A stretch of DNA of 64,000 nt from JANLTP01 sp031363055. Its GTDB lineage: Bacteria; Pseudomonadota; Gammaproteobacteria; Burkholderiales; Burkholderiaceae_E. Position numbers and translations under genes: made by a program. The DNA lies in assembly GCA_031363055.1 (NCBI GenBank), contig JANLTP010000070.1:8468-72467 (forward strand). Reading direction: 5' to 3'. Positions 9,171 through 16,851 of the stretch are shown piece by piece; the stretch's first letter is position 1; each line of letters begins with the position of its first letter. The notes under the pieces were generated by a model. It had not been told where the DNA came from and did not search any database. It worked only from the letters and a program-made list of their open reading frames with translations.

Positions 9171-9703
9171 ATCCGGTATCAGACATACTGACCATCAGTG
9201 CCACCGTCAACGGTCAGCACATCACTCGAAACGTACCTGCGCGTGCGCACCTGATCGACTTCCTGCGCGAGGAACTCGATTTGACCGGCTCACATGTAGG
9301 TTGTGAACATGGCGTCTGCGGAGCCTGTTCGATTCGAGTCGACGGCAAAGTGGTGCGTGGCTGCCTCATGCTCGCGGTGCAAGCCGACGGCCGACGCATT
9401 GACACCATCGAGGGCTTGTCCGACTCGCGCGAACTCAGCGAATTGCAGGCCGCTTTTCATCGCCACAACGCCTTGCAATGCGGCTACTGCACACCCGGTA
9501 TGCTCGTGACCGCGCAGGAACTCATCGACACGGTGCCCGATGCCACTCGAGATCAGATCCGTGAATACATGTCTGGCAATTATTGTCGTTGTACCGGCTA
9601 TCAGGCGATTGTTGATGCGATTGAATCGGTGTTGATCGCCCATCGAACACCAGCCGCTGACCCATTGCGTTCAGTGGCGCTCAGCTTGGGCTTGGAAAAA
9701 TGA
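9167..9703 (+). CDS. coxS: Molybdenum hydroxylase [2Fe-2S] subunit (CoxS-like)
   Basis: Small electron-transfer subunit with two [2Fe-2S] clusters, 178 residues. The plant-ferredoxin-type cluster is bound by the cysteines in CEHGVCGACSIRVDGKVVRGC (near residue 45), and the second by CGYCTPGM and NYCRCTGYQ (residues ~105-145). All eight expected cysteines are there, so it should be functional. It overlaps both neighbours by four bases (ATGA at 9167 and at 9700), the tight arrangement expected for subunits made in equal amounts. The C-terminal ~20 residues after the second cluster domain are a short extension without recognised role. Confidence 0.92.
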   Translation: MNPVSDILTISATVNGQHITRNVPARAHLIDFLREELDLTGSHVGCEHGVCGACSIRVDGKVVRGCLMLAVQADGRRIDTIEGLSDSRELSELQAAFHRHNALQCGYCTPGMLVTAQELIDTVPDATRDQIREYMSGNYCRCTGYQAIVDAIESVLIAHRTPAADPLRSVALSLGLEK

Positions 9704-12087
9704 ATATAGCCGAGTTACCGCTGCACCAGCCGGAAACCGCGACCGACAAGGGTTATATCGGCCAGAGCATTCCTCGCGCCAATGCCAAGCGATTGTTGCA
9801 AGGTCGCGGGGTATTCACCGATGACCTGCGACTGCCACGCCTTGCGCATGTGGTGTTCCTGCGCAGCCCGCACGCCCATGCGCGGATCACTCGTCTGGAT
9901 TTGAGCGCGGCGCGCACGGCCGCCGGTGTCGTTGCGGTGGTCGACGGTCGACAGTTAGCCGAATACTGTACGCCCTGGGTGGCCGTGCTGACGCACCTGA
10001 AGGGCATCAAGTCACCGCCGCAGCATGCACTGGCGATCGATCGTGTTTGCTCGCAAGGCGAAGCGTTCGTTGCCGTGGTGGCCGAGACTCGGGCGCAGGC
10101 CGAAGACGCTGTGCTGCTGATTCAAGCCGACTATGAAGAACTGCCGGTCGTCACCGACATGGAACGTTCATTGGCCGGCGACTATGTCATTCACCCCGAG
10201 CTGGGCGATAACGTCTGCTTTTCGCGCAGTCTCGACACCGGTGGGGTCGATGCAGCGTTCGCTCGCGCCGACCTGGTCGTCGAGGAGACCTATGACTTTG
10301 GCCGCCACACCGGCGTGACCCTTGAGGGCCGAGCCATCATCGCCGACTACAACCCGGCCGAGCACACGCTGACGGCCTATCATGCGACGCAAACACCGCA
10401 CATGATGCAGGATATCTTCTCGCGTCACTTGAACATTCCCGAAGCAAACGTTCGGGTCATTTCAAAGGATATCGGCGGCTCGTTCGGCATCAAGGTGCAT
10501 GTCTACCCCGATGAAATGGCCACGGCTGCGTTATCGGTCATGTTGCGCCGGCCAGTCAAGTTTTATGCCGATCGCATCGAGTCGTTTTTATCCGACATTC
10601 ATGCGCGCGAACACAAGGTCCGTGTGCGTCTGGCCTGCAGCCGCGACGGCGACATTCTGGCGTTCGATCTTTGGGACTTGACCGCCATCGGCCCGTACTC
10701 GGTGTACCCGCGAACCAGCGGCATCGAGGGCAATCAGGTGGTCAACCTGACCGGTGGTCCTTACAAACATAAAGAGTACCGCGCACTCATGAATGTGGTG
10801 TTCACCAACAAGAATGTCACCTGCCAGTATCGCGCAGTCGGCCATCCGATTGCGATCGCGTTGACCGAAGGCATCGTCGATCTGGCGGCTCGCAAATTGG
10901 GCTTGGACCCTGCCGAGTTTCGGCGCAGGAACCTGATTGCCGATGACGCCTACCCGTACACGTTTGCATCGGGTATCAAGTTCGAGGCGCTATCGCATCA
11001 TCAGTGTCTCGACAAGCTCCTTAAACTCATGGACTACGACGGCCTGCGCGCCGAACAAAAAGCTCTGCGCGCACAAGGCATTCATCGCGGCATTGGCCTG
11101 GCCGCGATGATTGAAGTCACCAATCCGTCACCGGCGTTTTACGGCGTCGGCGGCGCCCGGATTTCGGCTCAAGACGGCGCAACCTTGCGCCTGGAGCCCA
11201 GCGGCATGGTCACCGTGACCTGTTCAGTCACCGAGCAGGGACAAGGCACCGATGCAATCTTCGGGCAAATCGCCGCCAGCGCGCTCGGCATCACCCTCGA
11301 CAAAGTTCGGGTACATACCGGCGACACGGCCACCATGCCCTACGGCGGTGGCACCTGGGCCTCACGCGGCGCCGGTATTGGCGGCGAGGCCGTCCTGCAA
11401 GCCGGCCGCGCACTGCGCGCGCATATCTTGACGGTGGCTTCTCATATCCTGAAGATCGATGCCGACAGTCTCGACCTTGCCGAGAATTACATCGTTGACC
11501 GAATCACACGCGAGCGCAAAATTCCATTGGCCGAGGTCGGGCGCGTCGCCTATTTTCGCCCTGACACCTTGCCCCTGAACTTCCAGGCCGAGATGACCGT
11601 GACCCGCCACTACACGCCGCGCGATTACGGCTTCACATTCACCAACGGCATACAGGCGTCGTATGTTGAAGTGGATACCGAAACCGGCATGACGCGGCTG
11701 CTCAAGCACTGGTGTGTCGAGGACTGCGGCACGATCATCAACCCCATGTTGGTCGATGAGCAGATTCGCGGCGGTATCGTTCAAGGCATAGGCGCCGCGC
11801 TGTTCGAGGAGTGTCTGTACGGCGACGACGGGCGGATGTTGAACGCCTCGATGGCGGACTACCTGGTGCCGATGTCCGCTGAAATGCCTGACATCGTTTG
11901 CGGCCATGTGCAGACACCGACCCGGCAGTCGGCGCTCGGTGCCAAAGGCGCCGGTGAGGCGGGCACGGCCGGTGCACCCGGCGCGGTCATGAACGCGATC
12001 AACGATGCTTTGTCACCCTTCGAAGTTCGCGTCACGCGGATGCCGTTTACACCGGAGCGAGTGTTACGCGCGCTCGGAAAGATTTAG
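9700..12087 (+). CDS. coxL: Molybdenum hydroxylase catalytic subunit (CoxL-like, non-CO type)
   Basis: Large catalytic subunit of 795 residues that binds the molybdenum-cytosine dinucleotide cofactor. Visible marks include the N-terminal GQSIPRANAKRLLQGRGVF, KDIGGSFGIKVHVYPDE, and the conserved catalytic Glu753 in GAKGAGEAGTAGAPG. The active-site loop that identifies form I CO dehydrogenase (AYXCSFR) or form II (AYRGAGR) reads CQYRAVGHP here (residues ~373-381), so a CO dehydrogenase call is not supported. Aldehyde, N-heterocycle or acyl substrates remain possible. The placement inside an acyl-CoA oxidation operon points to hydroxylation or oxidation of a carbon-chain intermediate. Cofactor insertion factors (CoxD/E/F-like) are not seen nearby. 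Confidence 0.88.
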   Translation: MNIAELPLHQPETATDKGYIGQSIPRANAKRLLQGRGVFTDDLRLPRLAHVVFLRSPHAHARITRLDLSAARTAAGVVAVVDGRQLAEYCTPWVAVLTHLKGIKSPPQHALAIDRVCSQGEAFVAVVAETRAQAEDAVLLIQADYEELPVVTDMERSLAGDYVIHPELGDNVCFSRSLDTGGVDAAFARADLVVEETYDFGRHTGVTLEGRAIIADYNPAEHTLTAYHATQTPHMMQDIFSRHLNIPEANVRVISKDIGGSFGIKVHVYPDEMATAALSVMLRRPVKFYADRIESFLSDIHAREHKVRVRLACSRDGDILAFDLWDLTAIGPYSVYPRTSGIEGNQVVNLTGGPYKHKEYRALMNVVFTNKNVTCQYRAVGHPIAIALTEGIVDLAARKLGLDPAEFRRRNLIADDAYPYTFASGIKFEALSHHQCLDKLLKLMDYDGLRAEQKALRAQGIHRGIGLAAMIEVTNPSPAFYGVGGARISAQDGATLRLEPSGMVTVTCSVTEQGQGTDAIFGQIAASALGITLDKVRVHTGDTATMPYGGGTWASRGAGIGGEAVLQAGRALRAHILTVASHILKIDADSLDLAENYIVDRITRERKIPLAEVGRVAYFRPDTLPLNFQAEMTVTRHYTPRDYGFTFTNGIQASYVEVDTETGMTRLLKHWCVEDCGTIINPMLVDEQIRGGIVQGIGAALFEECLYGDDGRMLNASMADYLVPMSAEMPDIVCGHVQTPTRQSALGAKGAGEAGTAGAPGAVMNAINDALSPFEVRVTRMPFTPERVLRALGKI

Positions 12088-12121
12088 GAACATTTTCAAG
12101 AAAGGTTGCGGGGAGATCCTG

Positions 12122-12334
12122 TTGCCAAATTTTCTCACACCGATAGTTTTGTTGCTCGCGTCGATGGTCGGCGCCTGTTCATCGCAGCAAGTCTTCGACT
12201 CGGGTCAATCCTGGCAGCGCAATGAGTGCCACAAGATCATCGACTCGCAACAGCGCTCGCGCTGTCTGGCCAGTACGAGCACCACCTACGAAGAATATCA
12301 ACGCCAAGCCGAGAAGGCCCAAAAAGGCGGCTGA
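12122..12334 (+). CDS. Small lipoprotein, unknown function
   Basis: A 70-residue protein starting at TTG 12122, preceded by GGGGAGA (12110-12116). The N-terminus is hydrophobic (LTPIVLLLASMVGAC) with a lipobox VGAC, so it should be lipid-anchored after processing. The mature part is short and polar, with three Cys in total after the anchor region (including ECHKIID and RCLAST) and ends in a charged EEYQRQAEKAQKGG tail. I do not recognise a family. It follows coxL by 34 bases and may be co-transcribed. Confidence 0.6.
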   Translation: MPNFLTPIVLLLASMVGACSSQQVFDSGQSWQRNECHKIIDSQQRSRCLASTSTTYEEYQRQAEKAQKGG

Positions 12335-12398
12335 TCAGGCACCTGCTTAGCTAACGATCAGTTGGCCTCAAGTGCCAACACACAAGGTACAGTGCGTG

Positions 12399-13712
12399 AT
12401 GGCATCGAAACCGACCGAATCCGCTGTTCCCAGTGGCCGACTGTCCCGACTTGCAAAATTTGGCTCCTTGACGACCGGTATCGCGGGCAGCATGCTCGTC
12501 AATGGCATTCGTCAACTCGCCAGCGGCAAGCGCCCAAACATCAACGACTTGCTGCTGACGCCCGCCAATGCCCGGCGCATGGTCGCGCAGCTCTCGCAAA
12601 TGCGCGGCGCGGCGATGAAGCTCGGGCAGCTATTGTCGATGGACGCAGGTGATCTGATCCCACCAGAGCTCACCCAGGTACTCAGCGTGTTGCGCTCGAG
12701 CGCCGCCGTGATGCCGAGAGCACAGGTCGAACAGGTGCTTGTCAAAAGCTGGGGACCTAGCTGGCGCAAGCGCATCAAGTCGTTTGAACTGAATCCGCTG
12801 GCGGCGGCCTCGATCGGTCAAGTCCATCGAGCCGTCTCGAAAAACGGCGAGCTTTTGGCGATCAAACTGCAATATCCGGGGGTGCGAAAGAGCATTGACA
12901 GCGATGTCGATAACGTCGCCAGTCTGCTGCGTTTTTCGGGGCTGGTGCCCTCGGATATTGATCTGAAGCCGTTTCTGAAAGATGCCAAGCGGCAGCTTCA
13001 CCATGAAGCCAATTATCAGCGTGAAGGCCAATTTCTGCAGCGCTTTCACGACCTGCTCAAGGACAACCCGGCCTTTTGTGTGCCGCGCTGGTTCGAGGCA
13101 CTCAGTGCGCCGGATATATTGGTCATGTCCTATGTCGACAGCATTCCGATCGATGATTTGGTGTCCGCTCCGCAGCAACAACGCGATGAAGTGGTCGGCC
13201 ATTTGTTCGCACTGTTCTTGCGCGAGTTGTTTGAGTTTCGAATGGTTCAGACCGATCCGAATTTTGCGAACTATCGTTATGCGCCGGCCACCCGACAGAT
13301 CGTACTGCTGGATTTCGGGGCGGTGCAGGAATATTCGATCACCGTCGTCAAGCATTTCAAGGCGCTGATGAAGTCGGCGCTGTCGGGAGATCGGGCGCGC
13401 ATGTTGTCAGCCGCCCGCGCCTTGGGGTATTTTGATGCGACGGCCAGTGCGCAGCATCAAGACATGATCATGGCGCTATTCGATGTCGCCTTCGAAGCGC
13501 AGGGCTTCGAGGGTGCGTACGATTTCGGTTCATCCGATCTCGCGGCGCGGCTCAATCCACTGGCGTTCGGGCTCATGAAGGACCGCGACTTCTGGCAGGT
13601 TCCGCCAACCCCCGTGTTGCTGCTGCAACGCAAGGCGGCCGGGCTATATTTGCTGGCGGTGAAGTTGAATGCCAAAGTCAACATCAACGCGCTGGTTCGG
13701 GCGGTGGTTTAG
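12399..13712 (+). CDS. UbiB/ABC1 (AarF, COQ8) family atypical kinase
   Basis: A 437-residue member of the UbiB/COQ8/ADCK family, which has an atypical kinase fold with ATPase activity and supports ubiquinone synthesis in bacteria and mitochondria. Family hallmarks are present: KLGQLLSMD (KxGQ motif, in the inhibitory helix region), the Ala-rich nucleotide loop AAASIGQVH, QTDPNFANY for the catalytic loop and LLDFGAVQE for the metal-binding DFG. The length and N-terminal layout are nearer the ADCK3/4-COQ8 type than to E. coli UbiB, and no C-terminal transmembrane helices are seen. An N-terminal glycine-rich stretch (LTTGIAGSMLVNG) precedes the KxGQ region. Gene order offers no ubiquinone genes nearby. 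Confidence 0.85.
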   Translation: MASKPTESAVPSGRLSRLAKFGSLTTGIAGSMLVNGIRQLASGKRPNINDLLLTPANARRMVAQLSQMRGAAMKLGQLLSMDAGDLIPPELTQVLSVLRSSAAVMPRAQVEQVLVKSWGPSWRKRIKSFELNPLAAASIGQVHRAVSKNGELLAIKLQYPGVRKSIDSDVDNVASLLRFSGLVPSDIDLKPFLKDAKRQLHHEANYQREGQFLQRFHDLLKDNPAFCVPRWFEALSAPDILVMSYVDSIPIDDLVSAPQQQRDEVVGHLFALFLRELFEFRMVQTDPNFANYRYAPATRQIVLLDFGAVQEYSITVVKHFKALMKSALSGDRARMLSAARALGYFDATASAQHQDMIMALFDVAFEAQGFEGAYDFGSSDLAARLNPLAFGLMKDRDFWQVPPTPVLLLQRKAAGLYLLAVKLNAKVNINALVRAVV

Positions 13713-13771
13713 TTTCCGGCGCGGCCAATAGTTGGCCTGGCGATATCTGGTCTGAAGATTCGCATCAAAAA

Positions 13772-14734
13772 TCAAGGCGCCAGAAATTCCGTCTCGGTTT
13801 GAGTGACCAACTGCTGTGCTGACAGAATCGCGTTGACACCGGAACTCGAATGCCCGGCACTCCAGATATCGCGCCAGCGCTGCGGTCGATTGGCGCGTCC
13901 TTCGACGCTGATGTCCTTCGCGATATCAATGGCACCGCGCTCGGGCAAATTCTGCGGATCGAGACCGGCGGCCTGAATCGACGGAATCAACATATTGGTC
14001 TGCAAGCCAGTGAAGGCGCGCGTCAACACAATGTCGTCAGCCCCGCAATCAACCAGCATCTGCTTGTAGGCCGGCGCCGCCATGCTTTCATGGGTCGCAA
14101 TGAATTTGGTACCCATGTAGGCAAGGTCGCAACCGAGCGCCAGCGCCGCGCGCAAGGCCACGCCGTCGCTGATGCCGCCGGCCAGCACAATCGGACCCTT
14201 GAAGAACGAGCGGACCGCGCGGACAAAAGCGAACGGATTGAGCCACCCCGTTTGACCGCCGGCGCCGGCCGTGAGCAGCACCAGACCGTCAGCACCGGCG
14301 GCGGCGGCCCGTTCAGCATGGCGAACACTGCCAACATCGGCAAACACCAGCGCGCCGGCATCGTGCAAGGGCTGTAACACTGCCGCCGGCGAGCCGACGC
14401 TGGTAATGACCAGGGTTGGCTCGTACTTCAGAACGGTGCTCAGGTCATCGGCCAGCCGTGGGTTCGAATGATGAACAATCAGATTCGGACAGATGACACC
14501 GGATGTGCGGCCGCTGCGTTGCTCGGCCTCGCGACTGCGTTCCTGCATCTGGGTCAGCCAGGTGTTCAGTTCCTCCGTGTTGCGGCAATTGGCCGTCGGA
14601 AAAGAACCGACGATGCCGGCAGCGACGGCCGCACCGACCAGATCAACACCGGACACGAGAAACATCGGCGCCGCGATCAGCGGCAAGCGCAGACGCGCGC
14701 TGAGAGCAGCGAATTTCGAATGAGTCATGGGCAT
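13772..14734 (-). CDS. Nitronate monooxygenase family protein
   Basis: A 320-residue FMN-dependent TIM-barrel enzyme of the nitronate monooxygenase (2-nitropropane dioxygenase) family, which oxidises alkyl nitronates. Some relatives act as enoyl reductases or have no known role. Signs are LPLIAAPMFLVSGVDLVGAA at the N-terminus, LVLLTAGAGGQTG (the AGGHxG position has Gln where many class I enzymes have His), GPIVLAGGISDG and AYMGTKFIATHES, the FMN phosphate-binding end. The His-to-Gln change at the AGGxxG site suggests a catalytic variation or a different reaction. It stands alone on the minus strand between the kinase gene and an AT-richer island. Confidence 0.85.
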   Translation of the reverse strand: MPMTHSKFAALSARLRLPLIAAPMFLVSGVDLVGAAVAAGIVGSFPTANCRNTEELNTWLTQMQERSREAEQRSGRTSGVICPNLIVHHSNPRLADDLSTVLKYEPTLVITSVGSPAAVLQPLHDAGALVFADVGSVRHAERAAAAGADGLVLLTAGAGGQTGWLNPFAFVRAVRSFFKGPIVLAGGISDGVALRAALALGCDLAYMGTKFIATHESMAAPAYKQMLVDCGADDIVLTRAFTGLQTNMLIPSIQAAGLDPQNLPERGAIDIAKDISVEGRANRPQRWRDIWSAGHSSSGVNAILSAQQLVTQTETEFLAP

Positions 14735-15259
14735 TTATTCCAGTGTTGGATAGGTCAATCTCGTGTAGCTGTTCCGATTTTATTCGGGCACGCTGGAACG
14801 TATCATCTTATCTAATCTGGGTTTGTTGAAACTTGGCCAAGGCGGACTCAATTATGGAGTTCAACACATTCCTAAAGGTATTGTGCTGGCATGGAAGAAA
14901 TTACAAGCATCCCAGGTGAGAAGAGCAAACGATGATTCAACGGAGTCCTGAGCAAGGTTGCACGCACAGTTCGAACAGTCACTTTGTCAATCGAAGCGGT
15001 TGGTTTATTCCGTACTGCAAGCCAAAGGGACCGGGCCATCCGGCCTTGACGGATGCTATAGGTTGTTGTTTATTGCGATCTCTGGCGTTGATACCTTTAG
15101 GAAGCCGTTTCAGCTCGTAATTTTCTGCGCAGCGAAAAGTCTTACCGACCAAGCCAAAATCGCCGAAGTCACTTCGGGATTATCCGTTTGAGGTATTCCC
15201 AGAAGATTTTGGGAATGATGTGCTGTCTATATATACAGTTATTGTTTATGTCTTTGTCT
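14735..15259 (+). other. Gene-poor, AT-richer island edge; possible 42-codon ORF
   Basis: This 525-base stretch separates the nitronate monooxygenase start from the TcmP start and is clearly richer in A and T than its surroundings. A short frame from TTG 14823 to TGA 14949-14951 codes 42 residues (containing KLGQGGLNYGVQHIPKG) that look protein-like, but I do not recognise them and the frame is open upstream only to a TAG near 14770. Two overlapping frames at 14932-15191 have no recognisable content. The region is best read as the border of transferred DNA carrying gene debris. Confidence 0.35.
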
Positions 15260-16174
15260 ATGGCATCCTCTGAAAAATTCAATTCGAGTATTCCCCCTGG
15301 GTACGATGGCCGTGAGCAGGCGCTCATTAAGCATCGACTGCTTGAAGCCTATTTGCAGAAGCTCTTCTTGATTGTTGGAATGAGCGGAAGGTCCAGTGGC
15401 AAAATTGAGCTGTGTTACGTCGACTGCTTTGCTGGACCCTGGGGGGATACTTCCGAGAGAATTGAGACTACGTCGATCGCGATCTCACTGGGAACTTTAG
15501 AAGCCTGTCGGCAAGAGCTTGCCAAAAGAGGAGTTACTGCAAGAATCCGTGCCCTATACATAGAGGAAGACGGCACTGCCTTTGAACGTTTGCAGACTTA
15601 CTTGAAAGACCTGACACCTGCGGGTTTAGTAGCGGACAGTATGCACGGAGATTTCGTTTCGTTACGCGGGAAAATCCTCGAGTGGACCGGACGGCGCGCA
15701 TTCGCATTCTTCTTCATTGATCCCACGGGTTGGAAGGAAATTGGTATATCAACGTTACGACCATTGCTGTCGCGTCCGCGCTCAGAGTTTCTCGTGAACT
15801 TCATGTACGATTTCGTTAATCGCATGGCATCGATGCGCGAGTACCAGTCAGACTTTAGTGATTTGGTCGGAGAAGCAATCGACGTCTCTAAATTGGCGCC
15901 CGAGAAGCGTGAGCAATTAATCGTGAAGACTTACCGTGATAACCTCAAGGGAATTGTTCCTAGCACTAGGTCGGAATTTCGTTCACGAGCGGCGCATGTT
16001 CGCGTTCTTGATCCGAGCAAGGAACGACCGAAGTACTGTCGCGGCATGGAGGCGTATGTTCAGACTTGTCCAGACCCGAAGTCTCCAGGCGATTGGACTA
16101 TGCCGATACTACGCGGTAGCGGCGGGCACCTGCATACCCCATCAACCGGCCGCTTGCCCGTCCCAAAATACTAG
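15260..16174 (+). CDS. tcmP: Three-Cys-motif partner protein TcmP, probably C-terminally truncated
   Basis: A 304-residue protein resembling TcmP, a family found with three-Cys-motif proteins in mobile and defence-associated settings, with an unproven function. Recognised parts are IKHRLLEAYLQKLFLI, LCYVDCFAGPWG (residues ~55), ALYIEED and FFIDPTGWKEI (residues ~150), which resemble an adenine-methyltransferase-like nucleotide fold. After about residue 255 (PSKERPKY) the sequence stops looking like the family and ends in a Gly/Pro-rich tail, so the 3' part seems replaced by unrelated DNA. The start is set at ATG 15260; the upstream in-frame part is hydrophobic and unlike the family. No three-Cys partner gene is seen. 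Codon use is more AT-rich than in neighbours, indicating transfer. Confidence 0.65.
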   Translation: MASSEKFNSSIPPGYDGREQALIKHRLLEAYLQKLFLIVGMSGRSSGKIELCYVDCFAGPWGDTSERIETTSIAISLGTLEACRQELAKRGVTARIRALYIEEDGTAFERLQTYLKDLTPAGLVADSMHGDFVSLRGKILEWTGRRAFAFFFIDPTGWKEIGISTLRPLLSRPRSEFLVNFMYDFVNRMASMREYQSDFSDLVGEAIDVSKLAPEKREQLIVKTYRDNLKGIVPSTRSEFRSRAAHVRVLDPSKERPKYCRGMEAYVQTCPDPKSPGDWTMPILRGSGGHLHTPSTGRLPVPKY

Positions 16175-16203
16175 ACTAGACTTGGTCTTATCAAGTTTCA
16201 GGA
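16154..16203 (+). promoter_or_regulatory. Candidate vapBC promoter with operator-like palindrome
   Basis: A sigma70-like pair is visible: TTGCCC at 16154-16159, 17 bases of spacer, and TAGACT at 16177-16182. The palindrome AGAC-TTG-GTCT (16178-16188) overlaps the -10 element, the usual place for autorepression by an antitoxin. AGGAG at 16199-16203 is the ribosome-binding site of the antitoxin and favours GTG 16216 as its start. Each hexamer matches consensus in only four of six bases. Confidence 0.35.
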
Positions 16204-16215
16204 GTGGACCGTCCC

Positions 16216-16452
16216 GTGGAACCCGTTAACATCTATGAAGCCAAGACCCGGCTGTCGCAGTTGGTGGACATCGCCGCGGCCGGCGAAGACGTCGTGGTCA
16301 GCCGTAACGGCAAACCGCTGGTGCGCATCACCCAGCTTCAAACGCCCAAGCGGCGTATCAAGTTCGGCCTGTTGAAGGGCCGCGTCCGTGTTGCCAGGGA
16401 TTTTGACGCGCCACTGCCTGACGCGGTGCTTGCCACCTTTGAAGCGCGTTAA
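16216..16452 (+). CDS. vapB: Type II antitoxin, Phd/YefM family (VapB-like partner)
   Basis: A 78-residue antitoxin with the typical N-terminal DNA-binding region VNIYEAKTRLSQLVDIAAAGEDVV, followed by ISRNGKPLVRITQL-like text (here VVSRNGKPLVRITQL). The C-terminal half (FGLLKGRVRVARDFDAPLPDAV) is the part that binds and blocks the toxin, ending with the FDxPLPD segment common in antitoxins paired with PIN toxins. GTG 16216 gives the family-like start; a GTG at 16204 abuts the ribosome-binding site and is less likely. The toxin gene starts 16 bases after its stop. Confidence 0.85.
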   Translation: MEPVNIYEAKTRLSQLVDIAAAGEDVVVSRNGKPLVRITQLQTPKRRIKFGLLKGRVRVARDFDAPLPDAVLATFEAR

Positions 16453-16468
16453 TGCCTGAAGCTCGCTG

Positions 16469-16846
16469 ATGCGTCTGCTGCTCGACACTCACATTTTTCT
16501 ATGGGCGGTAACCGGCAATCCGATGCTCAAAACATCCACGCGCCGGCTCATCGAATCGGCCGAACGCGTGTACGTATCGGCCGCATCGGTTTGGGAGATT
16601 GCAATCAAGTCGAAGCTGGGCAAGATTGACGCTGACGCTGATGAACTCGTGAACGCCATCGATCAAAGCGGCTTCTCGGAACTTCCGGTCAGCGCTGCGC
16701 ACGCCGCCGGGGTAGCGAAACTGGCGTTGCATCACGCCGATCCGTTTGACAGGCTTTTGGTAGCCCAAGCCGTCGCCGAGCCGCTCAGGTTCCTGACAGC
16801 CGATCCGGTATTGCGTCCCTACAGCGATCTGATCATTTTGGTCTGA
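16469..16846 (+). CDS. vapC: PIN-domain ribonuclease toxin, VapC family
   Basis: A 125-residue PIN-domain toxin expected to cleave RNA when freed from its antitoxin. The acidic active-site residues are all present: Asp in LLLDTHIFLW (residue 6), Glu in VWEIAIKSKLGK, Asp in HHADPFDRLL and Asp in FLTADPVL. The protein is full length for the family. It directly follows the Phd-like antitoxin gene, forming a standard pair. The pair borders the AT-richer TcmP island and is likely part of the same transferred segment. Confidence 0.9.
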   Translation: MRLLLDTHIFLWAVTGNPMLKTSTRRLIESAERVYVSAASVWEIAIKSKLGKIDADADELVNAIDQSGFSELPVSAAHAAGVAKLALHHADPFDRLLVAQAVAEPLRFLTADPVLRPYSDLIILV

Positions 16847-16851
16847 CACCC

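Noticed and set aside
9700..12087. Aerobic CO dehydrogenase call for the molybdenum enzyme
   Set aside because: The active-site loop is neither AYXCSFR nor AYRGAGR, and the coxDEF accessory genes are absent. Family-level naming only.
14932..15191. Two overlapping plus-strand frames of 62 and 77 codons
   Set aside because: Neither shows a recognisable protein pattern or ribosome-binding site; treated as island debris.
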